Source: Gracilaria vermiculophylla (taxonomy: Eukaryota; Rhodophyta; Florideophyceae; Gracilariales; Gracilariaceae). Taken from it: a DNA stretch of 23,905 bases. Position numbers and translations under genes: made by a program. The notes below the pieces were generated by a model. That model did no database searches, was not told the DNA's origin, and worked only from the letters and a program-made list of their open reading frames with translations. This document shows, piece after piece, positions 16,194-23,905 of the stretch (position 1 is the first letter of the stretch; each line of letters starts with the position of its first letter). The stretch is taken from contig JAHNZQ020000172.1 of the NCBI GenBank assembly GCA_019155205.2, positions 818,404 to 842,308 of the forward strand. The letters run 5' to 3'.

Positions 16194-16898
16194 ATGAGTG
16201 GTTTCGAACGTTCTGCTGGTGATTTTGGAGAAGGCGATGATCCCAATAGAAAGCTGGGAGTGAATAAAATGAATGTGAACTTTCTACTTTCCAGTGTTAA
16301 TAAAAGAAAAAGAAATGAGCGTAGCAGTTCCAGTCATGACCAAGATTTTCAACAAAACAAGAAATCTGACACTGCGGAACGAATTTCTATTCAAAATTTG
16401 CTTAACAATTCATCACAGATACCCAGCGGCTTGTCCTTTGGGTATCAGGAAGATCGCAGAGAACCCAGTTCTTTCCAAGATGAGGAGTCAGCGTCGAATG
16501 GGAATTCTTCTATTCAGGCATTCCTTCATGCTCCATCGAGATCCAGTTCAAATAACTGGAGGCATGAGGCTTATGCAGGGCGTACACAGCAACAGGCTGG
16601 ATCGTCAAGCGCGGATGTATCCACAAATCGCCACTTTGAATATGAAAGCACACCTGTGCCGGATGCACAGTCCAGTGCTAGAGCAGGATCTTCATCCGGT
16701 AAAGAGAAAGTTTATGCTGGATATAAAGTGTGCCCCAAGTGCAAAGAAGTGAGGAAAAACCTCGAAAAGCACATGTTGAGATGTGTTCGACATGAATGTG
16801 ATGTGCATGGTTGCACTTATACAAGTTATATTGCGAGCAGAATGGCACGACATCGCCAGACCCATGAAAAGAAGAGTCGTGATCATCGAAGATGTTGA
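16194..16898 (+). CDS. Two-zinc-finger nuclear protein, hypothetical
   Basis: 234 codons from an ATG in good context (CAAGATGAG). The first 170 residues are Ser/Asn/Gln-rich and look disordered. They contain a KRKR nuclear-signal-like cluster (37-40) and three short hydrophobic motifs of similar shape: VNFLLSS (~28-34), IQNLLNNS (~65-72) and IQAFLHAP (~107-114). The C-terminus has two zinc-binding modules: Cys180, Cys183, His193, Cys197 (CCHC spacing 2/9/3) and Cys202, Cys207, His220, His224 (classical C2H2, 4/12/3), then a basic tail. The likely role is DNA binding or transcriptional control; the target is unknown. It is flanked by repeats, not an operon, and has no retroelement features. 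I cannot name the family. Confidence 0.65.
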   Translation: MSGFERSAGDFGEGDDPNRKLGVNKMNVNFLLSSVNKRKRNERSSSSHDQDFQQNKKSDTAERISIQNLLNNSSQIPSGLSFGYQEDRREPSSFQDEESASNGNSSIQAFLHAPSRSSSNNWRHEAYAGRTQQQAGSSSADVSTNRHFEYESTPVPDAQSSARAGSSSGKEKVYAGYKVCPKCKEVRKNLEKHMLRCVRHECDVHGCTYTSYIASRMARHRQTHEKKSRDHRRC

Positions 16899-16962
16899 CG
16901 TCAGAAGCAAGATGACGTTCAAAATAGACTGGTAGATTCTAGTGGCCAAACGAACACAAAAC

Positions 16963-17082
16963 GTGAGTAGAATTGCAAATTAAAAAACCTTGTCTGAAGT
17001 AACAAATTCACAGCTGTTAGATTTCTTTACCTTTCTCATGTTGATGATCTTTATTGCTAATTTATTTTGATTTCTTGTGTAG
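16963..17082 (+). other. Candidate spliceosomal intron, 120 bp
   Basis: Donor C|GTGAGT at 16963, acceptor TTTCTTGTGTAG ending 17082, and a branch-like CTAAT with A at 17060, 22 bases before the end. It lies 64 bases after the zinc-finger stop codon. The zinc-finger frame stays open from that TGA to the donor (22 codons, RQKQDDVQNRL...), and splicing would give CTA TGA. So this is either a 3'-UTR intron or the TGA at 16896 is a mutation in a slightly longer protein. Confidence 0.45.
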
Positions 17083-17767
17083 TATGATGTGAAAATAGAA
17101 CGGAAGGTCATCCATCACCTTCAGATCTCACAGAAGTTCCAGAGGAGTGAGACGTACCAAAGGGATGAATGTGGATGAGTTTTAGAGAATCAGTGTAGGG
17201 GGGATTGCAACTGCGAGAAAGATGACTGCTTGATTTTAGTTTTTGAGAAGACAATGATCCTTGTCGTTGCTTGATGAAACTAGACATTGCCTTTTCCTCT
17301 TAATGACCATAAACATATAGATACTTTTGAACATTTCGAATCAAATTTCATTAAATTTGATATTTATTCGCAATCAAAGACGAAAATGATAAGAGAAGCA
17401 AAACTTGTACCCGAAAGTAAAAAACGTGGAGACAAAGAACCCCTGGTTTTTTTCGTTAGACCATTATAAATGCATGCTTGTAGGTGTGCTAACGAATACT
17501 AGAAAAAAAAGTCAAAAAAATTTCAATACCCCCATTCAGGAACAAAATTGAAGAAGAGGAAAATAAATATTTTATAAACCTGTTTTAGAACAAACATACT
17601 AGAAGTCAGAGAAAAAGTTTAGCCGTCGCTGCTCATTGACTTCTTTTCTATTGTTGATAAAGCCAACTTGGTCAAGCTGCTCAAAATCTTTTTTCTGCCT
17701 GAAGCTTGTGTCGCCCATCGCGACAAAAAGTGCCTTCCAATGAATTTGCTCTGCTCTACGCAATTGC
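17083..17767. other. No gene seen
   Basis: AT-rich sequence after the candidate intron, probably including the 3' end of the zinc-finger transcript. A 60-codon open frame at 17287-17469 is Lys-rich with no motif. Confidence 0.55.
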
Positions 17768-18030
17768 TGTAACAAACTTTAGATAGTGGTATTGGGACAT
17801 GCAGAACATCAAAGACAGCCTACCAGCCTTACTGCCCTCAAGTTCTGTCTTGAAGAATGTCTTCAAGCTGTACTGGCTTCAAGTGTTGAAACGAGTAAGG
17901 TATTGTCGGTTTAAGCTAAAGTAGCGATCGCAGCACGTTATTCATTATTAAAGACGTAGATTCCACTGTTTTTCTCTGGAAATCAGCCGGACTTCTCTTC
18001 GTACCACATCTGGCGCTCCGAAGTGTTACA
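17768..18030 (+). repeat. Solo-LTR-like repeat, copy C
   Basis: The best-preserved copy, 263 bases, bounded by a perfect 7-bp inverted repeat TGTAACA (17768-17774) and TGTTACA (18024-18030), the TG...CA form of LTR ends. The flanks ATTGC and GTTGC are a 5-bp duplication with one difference. The end of the repeat reads ACATCTGGCGCTCCGAAG just before TGTTACA. There is no element body on either side. Confidence 0.78.
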
Positions 18031-18082
18031 GTTGCTGTAATGAACCTTCGAAATTAAAATCTGGCAAATTAGACTCTTTTGA

Positions 18083-18409
18083 TCAATATTACTTTATTAT
18101 GACAAAAGGACTGAGTGCTACAGATATGAGCTAAGATACAGCACAAGAACTGCATTATATCGAAATCCTAAGTTGCGTCTATACATGCAAAGAGAAAGCT
18201 GTCGGCTCGCATCTTCGATTGATGGAAACGAAGCGAGACACAACGCCGCGAGTTGCATACCAAAACATAAGTTTCAAGCACACTCTGTTTGTGAGCTTTC
18301 AAACGTAGGTAACGCTTTTATTACTTTAAAAGACGGCCAAGATGTAGATTGGATGTGCAATGAAGTGACGCCCGTGATCTTCCAATCTCCGGTGCTTGAG
18401 TGCAACTAA
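18083..18409 (+). CDS. Open frame of unknown function, no clear start
   Basis: Open for about 109 codons between a TGA at 18080 and a TAA at 18407-18409, two bases before the Tc1-like relic. The first ATG is at 18185 (MQRESCRLAS), which would leave 74 residues. The translation is mixed, not low-complexity (VCELSNVGNAFITLKDGQDV is one block), and is longer than most frames nearby. It matches no family I know. It could be an exon, a gene fragment or chance. Confidence 0.2.
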   Translation, partial: SILLYYDKRTECYRYELRYSTRTALYRNPKLRLYMQRESCRLASSIDGNEARHNAASCIPKHKFQAHSVCELSNVGNAFITLKDGQDVDWMCNEVTPVIFQSPVLECN

Positions 18410-18410
18410 A

Positions 18411-19720
18411 TACAGTGCGTTTCAAAAGAACTTTATGAGACAGTGCAAAAGCGCGCCTAAACATCGATTCTTGCCTACTGCAGCCACGCCTCTTCGTTAA
18501 AACCCTCAAAAACGCTTTTCAAAAGTATAGGACAGTTCGAACTCGCGCGTGATTATTTCCACAACACGTTGTTTTATTTCCTCAAAAAGACATAATATCT
18601 TCTAAATGAAAAGCTTACAACAAAATACTTCAAACAGGACCTTATATCTAGGGCGTGGGTTTCATTTTTTTATCGTTTTCTTAAATATTTACTGTGAAAT
18701 TAACGTAACGCTTTATTGATAGCTTAGTAATGCTCAGCTGTAACAATAAGCATCACTTTTTGCAAGAATATTATTTTTCCAATGTGTTCTGCTCGCAAAC
18801 ATTCATTAATAGAACGATAAGTTTACAAAAAAAAAGAATACAGTAATGGAGAAAAACACTTCAAATCTCTTTTGGTTTACAAAACTGAACAAGAGTTCCT
18901 TTTGGAAGCTCAACATAAATAAAATAAGATGCCACAGTATGCTGAAGTATTAAGACTGAAAAAATAGACAGCTGCGAAAAGAATGTATGTTGAATAGAGT
19001 AAAACTTTGATTTAAATGAATAAAAATGTTTTAAAATATTGCTATTATAAGCAAAAAAGGTCAAACAACATTTGAACATAGTAAAGTTCTATTAGAGCTT
19101 ATATATGCTATGCGCTGGGCTCTCGATGAAAATAATTAAATGGAAAGTCTTTTCAGTAAGCATCATAGACTCAAAAAGGCTTAGAGATGCTTTCACCCAA
19201 CTTTTTCTAAAAGTTAACATATCTTATCAGAAATGTCGACTGTTTATCCACCAAAACAGCGACGCCGTTTAGTAGTCTATAACAATGAAAAACGTTCTTT
19301 GCTTACTATAAATTAATGCCACGTATTTATAAATGCGTTAAGTTCACTTGCGCCCCTTTGAAAATGAATAAGATGTAGTAGTTGAAATGATTTATGGCCA
19401 TTACAGGCCATTCTGAACAGGTTTTGATTAAACCCAAAGTATTGAAAATAGCACGTAAACTATGAGTATTTTAAATGTAGGACATTAGATAAACGTGATG
19501 CAAAAGTATTGAATTAATATTACTTAAAAGTAGTGCACAAAAGCGAATCAACTACTAAAGAAGGTAAAATGAAGTTTGAAAGTGAAATTTCCTATGATTT
19601 TGAAACGGATTTTTAACTTGAATGTTTTTGAAAACTGTTTTTGGTGGCACTAGAGTACTAAAATCGATGATTTACATCAAAATGCGAGGTGTCCTATACT
19701 TTTGAAACAGACTTTGCGTA
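18411..19720. mobile_element. Tc1-like relic, 1,310 bp, no visible transposase
   Basis: The left end TACAGTGCGTTTCAAAAG (18411-18428) resembles the left end of the Tc1 element at 5539 (TACAATGCGTTTGAAAA). The right end, read inward, is TACGCAAAGTCTGTTTCAAA. An inner left site at 18517-18534 and the right site at 19690-19707 share 18 consecutive bases in inverted orientation (TTTCAAAAGTATAGGACA). More degenerate copies lie at about 19590 and 19628. Both ends are TA and the length is that of a complete Tc1. The interior is AT-rich and I see no helix-turn-helix or DDE motif on either strand, so it is either non-autonomous or fully decayed. Confidence 0.65.
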
Positions 19721-19994
19721 GCAGTTAACTGATGAACTTCGAGTCACGGAGCGTTACTGACAAGAACGCTAGTTACAAATAGTCGGGTCACGAACGGGCG
19801 TAAGCCTCTCGTAGCTGTACTTGTAGGAGCCCAACTCTTCCTTCGTCACTGCTTGTAAACTAATAACGTAAATGTCATATTATCTCGTAGTTGACGAAAG
19901 TCTTACGCGGTCGTGACTAGTTACGTCACACTCCCGGATCTTTTGGAGCGACATTCGCGAATCAGCTCGAGAGAGTTGAGACCAAATACCCGTT
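19721..19994 (+). other. Leader or LTR remnant upstream of second retrotransposon
   Basis: 274 bases between the Tc1-like relic and the gag ATG. They should contain the 5' LTR end and primer site of the 19995-23779 element. I cannot identify either with confidence; TTGGAGCGAC at about 19943 is a possible primer site start, matching no tRNA I can name. The LTR start seen at 23780 has no counterpart here. Confidence 0.35.
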
Positions 19995-22076
19995 TTGTGG
20001 AACCATAAGGTGACCATGAGGCCTCCCAACCCACGGCCACAAACAAGTGTGCCACCCAACGCCCCCAAATCTCAAGGTCACGCTGCTTCCGATTTTCCAC
20101 CCAACAATGATGCGCCTGCATCTCGCCCTGCCTCCTTCAACGAGAATCTATTACAGTTCTGTCCAAAAGCTCAATACACTAATGAGCTACAGACCCAATT
20201 TGTGGAAACGGTGCGAACATGTCTAGCACGATGTGGCACTGCTATCTACGCAAACGCCTTTATCGCAGCCCGCCGAGAGGATTTCTCACCAGAGCTTTTC
20301 GTACACCCAGAAGTGGCGGCAAAGGCATACATACACATACACAGCTCACTGACAGATAACTTTCAGCAACTTGGTATACCAATCCCTCCTTGCCAGCAAG
20401 GAGAAAAGAAATCATGGGCTCTACGTCTAGCGTGATTTATCTGGTTTGGTCTTGAATATCAACATGAACGGACTGTTGCCGAGCTCATCGTCCACATCCA
20501 TTTGACCCCGGACCCACATCATCCCATCACCCTCACCCCTTCTCCTCCCACCCCTGCCCCAAACGCCGCATTAGGCTTCTCAGCATGGCGCACCCCATTC
20601 TCCCAACAACCTTACCCTAAAACCTCAATCCAAACTCCACAAGATTACGCACTTCAACAAGCAGTACAACGTCTGAATTTTGAAGAAGATCACCCACGGC
20701 CTCCAGCACCGCACACCACTACAATGCCTCCCCACTCACGTATGAATCGTAACACTATCGATTTCTGCTCGAACCAGGAACCGGCACTCTTCAACCCCCC
20801 GGTCTACCCTCAGCAAAATTCCGCTGTTCATCCCAATGTTCAAACGCACGCTCCGAATACTTCTAATTCGTCACCGGGACACCAAGGCCAATATGGCCAG
20901 CACCAGAACCATTCCAACAATCTTTGGGACCATCACAGCAAATTAGCCGGAGCCTTCTCGACAGCCTTCAAGGACGCATCCAACCGTTACTCTGGTAACA
21001 TTTATCATTCATGGCCAGAAAAACGTGAAATGTTCGAGGACGTTGCGCAAAACTACCACTGTTCCAAAGCTGAAGCCTTTCAGTTTCTGAACAAACTGTT
21101 CACCGGCGGCGCTCGTGTAACTTACAGGAAACTGATCAAAGGCCAAGTACAGGACTACGACACAGCCATGGCCATTCTCGAAATGGAGTTCCACAACGCA
21201 CCTGCACAAGCCCGAATTATGGCAAAACTTGAATCCTTCAAGTTCACAGACTTCACTACTGGAGACTCCTCTCAAAATGACGCCTACGTGAGACTCACTG
21301 AACGCATTGAAGAGATATTTCCCCGTATCCCTCCCCAAATACAGCACGATTATCACAAGCCTCGCATCCTCGCCCGCGCCGTTGCCGACCAACCATGGGC
21401 ACTCGCTACAATGGACCGTACGGACGAAGAACTGCCCACATACTCCAACATCTCCTCCGCTCTAGCAAGCATACTCCAAAAGCACACTTCTCGGTCCGCC
21501 GCGGGTGAATTCGTCATTCCACATGACAACGGCACATTCCACACCAATCCCAGATACGGCCGATCTAGACCCCGATGGAACGAGGCCCACAACTCATCAA
21601 AATTCCGGGAATGCGATCACCGCAACCGAAGCCATGATCAACAATACAGACCGCGACGGAAATTTTGCCCTATTCGACGCCATTACCACAACCCCAAAGG
21701 CAATCACAACGCCTATCTGGTATCGGAGGACGATCTGGAACCAATTAAACTGGACGAGCATGAGGACATTCAACTGGTCACGGAGGCCTCTCCAGGCGAC
21801 ACCAGGACACCACCCGATAGTGTTGAACACCTCCCAGCCGATGAAGCGCAACCGAGTGAAGTTCATTTCCTCAGTGAATTGTCCAACTCCGCAAACTTCC
21901 ACGCAAACATAGGAACGTCAGCATTCTCCGACCAGCCTTTTGAAAGGAGAGTCACTCTGGCCTACATCCTCCCAACTTCTCACGGCCAATCGATATGGAT
22001 AAACCACCCGCTGATCACGACTCTTCACTGCCACCCCCTCCTGAACCACGAGAACCCCCAGATTACCCGCCGATAG
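19995..22076 (+). pseudogene. Gag of second retrotransposon, one nonsense codon
   Basis: One frame of 693 codons with a single TGA at 20433-20435; the sense continues without shift (FIWFGLEYQHERTVAEL follows). The N-terminus and residues ~170-310 are Pro/Asn/His/Gln-rich. A folded, capsid-like helical region lies around codons 310-460 (KLAGAFSTAFKDAS, AEAFQFLNKLFTGGA, MAILEMEFHNAPAQARIMAK). Near codons 545-575 a basic stretch with KFCPIRRHYHNPKGNH looks like a nucleocapsid knuckle that has lost Cys residues. The last 80 bases overlap the protease frame, which is -1 relative to gag; I see no standard X-XXY-YYZ slippery heptamer in the overlap. Confidence 0.7.
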
Positions 22077-23713
22077 AGCAGCTTCCGCCACCACCCCCAG
22101 TACAGCGATCTACTCTGCGACACCTTCTGCATACCGCCATCAACCAGTGCCGCTCTCATCTTCCAAAACGGCTTGCGCTCTTAACGCGCACTCGCTCAAC
22201 GAAAAATCAGGCATTGACAGTCAACATGGACCACATCTTGTTGTCAAGAATTGCGCATGCCCACTCCCCCAAACCTGAATCTTTCGAAGGAGCATTCCTT
22301 GACTCTGGAGCCTAACGCAGCCTCATTGGCATGCCACAACTCACGGCATTATTCTACATTCTAGGACTTCCGATCCAGTCACAGCCCACGAATCTCAAGT
22401 TCTTTTTTGGCGACGGAGCACAACATAGTATTGGTACCATCCCAATCACATTACCCACCAACATTGGCACAAGTATCACCCTCACCGTTCACGTGGTGGA
22501 ATTCCCCCTACCCTTCCTCCTAGGTCTAGACTCCTGTCGGAAATTCCGCACCGTACTGGATATGGATGAGGACACACTCAGCTCCAATCTTGAAGGATGG
22601 ACACAGCCGTTGGTACGCAAACGCGGACACCTATATTGGACATTCGACAACAGCGTCCTTCGTACCACCTCCTTTCATATCGCCTACGCATACGCATCGG
22701 CATTCTATGCTTTACCGGAACTCCGTCGACTTCATTTCAACTTCTTCCACCCCTCCGCACAAAAACTATACAACCTCATCCGTCACGCCCGTCCTGGAAA
22801 CCTCACCCCCGACACATGTAAGTTGCTGGAAGAAATCTCCAAGTCATGCCGCACATGTACCACGTTTTCGTCTAAACCACTGCGCTTCCGCGCCTCTATA
22901 CCCGAAGATGACATCATTTTCAACCACGAAATCGCCCTCGATCTATTTTATTTTGATGGGAAGGCAACACTCCACGTCGTAGAGATCAGCACCGGCTATT
23001 CAAACGCCACATTCTTGGCCGGTCAATCCGTCACAGATGTGTGGATTGCGTACACTACCTGTTGGTCCACGGTGTATATAGGGCACCCAAACTGCTTCCA
23101 AACCCACTCCGGATCAGTGTTCACCTCGCAACGATGGAGCACACTTACAAATGACCAAGGCATTGAACTCAAAATCAGTGACATAGAATCCCACAATTCC
23201 CTTGGTTTGCGAGAACGGTACCACGAACCACTGCGCCGTATCTACCGGAAATTCCGTCATGAGGACTCAAAGTTGGAGAAGGAATTGGTACACCGTCTGA
23301 GCATCAAAGCCATGAACGACACAGTAGGCCCAAATGAACTTGTTACATCCCTACTCGTCTTTGGTTGTCTGCCCCGTTTCCCACCCGTATCCACCTCGCT
23401 ACCGGACCACTGTCATCGTATGAAAGCACTGGAGTCCGCACGGACAGAATATGCACTCCGCGCCCGCACAGCACCTGCTTCAAAGTATGTCATTGTACCT
23501 GGCGACTCTGTCTGCGTATACCGTCAGGGAGCAAAGCAGTTTTCCGGACCCTTCCGCGTCATCTGCGTCGAAAAAAAGGACGTGTGTGTGAAGCAGGACA
23601 AGCACATAACTCACTTCAGCATCTCCAAAGTCATTCGTGCTTTAGTTCTTACCGACGATCATGCAACTGGTACACTGCATCAACAACTCTCCGCATTTCG
23701 CTCAACGCCGTGA
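21995..23713 (+). pseudogene. Protease-integrase of second retrotransposon
   Basis: One frame with a single stop, TAA 22313-22315. It opens Pro-rich (codons 1-35). The protease box GAFLDSGA ends at codon 106 and the stop is the very next codon; RSLIGMPQ and FFGDGAQHSIG follow in frame. Integrase: zinc ligands LHFNFFH ... CRTC (about 22730-22860), first catalytic Asp in IALDLFYF (22940-22942), then QTHSGSVFTS where the second Asp should be but reads His (23105-23107), and Glu in GLRERYH (23213-23215). Exactly 35 residues separate the His and the Glu, the D,D-35-E spacing. The C-terminal domain (VIVPGDSVCVYRQGAKQFSG) is present. The integrase cannot be catalytic. Confidence 0.8.
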
Positions 23714-23779
23714 ACCCCTCCACTTAGATCCGAAGATCCGCCAACGCACGGCATTCTGATCACCAAAGTCATACCCTTT
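23714..23779 (+). other. Interrupted pol continuation
   Basis: After the TGA at 23713 a shifted frame reads DPPTHGILITKVIPF up to 23779. This looks like the linker that precedes RT in this kind of element, but the match is from memory of the family's style, not a firm motif. It stops at the TGTTGG boundary. Confidence 0.3.
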
Positions 23780-23905
23780 TGTTGGATGTTGACGTTGTAC
23801 TGTCACTGAAAACAACTGTGATTGGTACAAGTGTTATGGCGCTAATTGGTTGTTCCGGGTTACACGTGTGTAGCTAGCATACTGGGCATGCTGTACAGTG
23901 TGCAC
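23780..23905 (+). repeat. Start of another LTR, cut by window edge
   Basis: TGTTGGATGTTGACG is the TGTTGGA start common among Ty1/copia LTRs, and coding-like sequence ends exactly where it begins. There is no polypurine tract before it, so it is more likely an insertion into pol than the 3' LTR of the 19995 element. Only 126 bases are in the window. Confidence 0.45.

Larger units (their letters stand above)
19995..23779 (+). mobile_element. Second Ty1/copia-like retrotransposon, defective
   Basis: Gag (19995-22076), then protease-integrase (21995-23713) with no RT between. Integrase ahead of where RT should be is the copia order. The GC-rich, C-ending codon use contrasts with the AT-rich sequence to its left. 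It has a nonsense codon in gag (20433), another right after the protease box (22313), and a lost integrase aspartate. Pol is interrupted at 23780 by a different LTR. The 5' end is not identified. Confidence 0.75.

Noticed and set aside
16896..16903. TGACGTCA palindrome (CRE-like) over the zinc-finger stop codon
   Set aside because: It is downstream of the coding region and a single occurrence; the stop codon explains the TGA.
19990..20006. ACCATGAGGCCTCCC at the second gag start as another anticodon-arm primer site
   Set aside because: It resembles the copia site in ATGAG-CC, but the complement does not form a tRNA anticodon stem and differs from iMet at several positions.
1..23905. CRISPR arrays, rRNA or tRNA genes, bacterial operons
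   Set aside because: No regular spaced repeats, no tRNA B-box in a foldable context, no rRNA sequence and no prokaryotic gene layout were seen.

Overview
This is eukaryotic nuclear DNA made almost entirely of layered transposable elements in AT-rich, gene-poor sequence. Evidence for a eukaryote: LTR retrotransposons whose primer sites match initiator tRNA-Met, Tc1-family DNA transposons, a C2H2 zinc-finger gene, and a short intron-like segment with GT...AG ends and a CTAAT branch site. The lineage cannot be fixed by reading. A seaweed-like or other repeat-rich protist/algal genome would fit, but that is a guess.

Layout. Positions 1-4960 hold a decayed Ty3/gypsy retrotransposon on the minus strand: 5' LTR at about 4720-4955, primer site 4704-4717, gag, protease, RT-RNase H and half an integrase. 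It is cut at its 3' end (126/127) by a different LTR that runs off the window, and a second LTR of that same family sits in opposite orientation at 2930 to about 3200. Positions 5539-12592 are a 1.29-kb Tc1 (DD34E) transposon split by a 5,760-bp Ty1/copia-type retrotransposon (6265-12024). The copia element has two 462-bp LTRs with 9 differences, a gag frame, and a PR-IN-RT-RNase H pol frame broken by a single stop.

Positions 12593-19720 are AT-rich. They hold three diverged copies of a ~260-bp solo-LTR-like repeat (12915, 14443, 17768), a minus-strand zinc-finger relic (13170-13490), one plausible host gene (two-zinc-finger protein, 16194-16898) and a 1,310-bp Tc1-like relic (18411-19720) without visible transposase.

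Positions 19995-23779 hold a second, GC-richer retrotransposon: gag, then protease and integrase, with nonsense codons and a lost integrase aspartate. A further LTR beginning TGTTGG interrupts it at 23780, before any reverse transcriptase.

How the parts work together. The most complete unit is the 6265-12024 copia element. Its predicted RNA starts just past a TATA box and a perfect hairpin in the LTR. The primer site is complementary to the anticodon arm of initiator tRNA-Met, so the gag AUG lies inside the primer site. Gag and pol are joined by a +1 shift at a UCU-UGA-U sequence, and pol carries a Tudor-like module between integrase and RT. These are the window's most interesting features.
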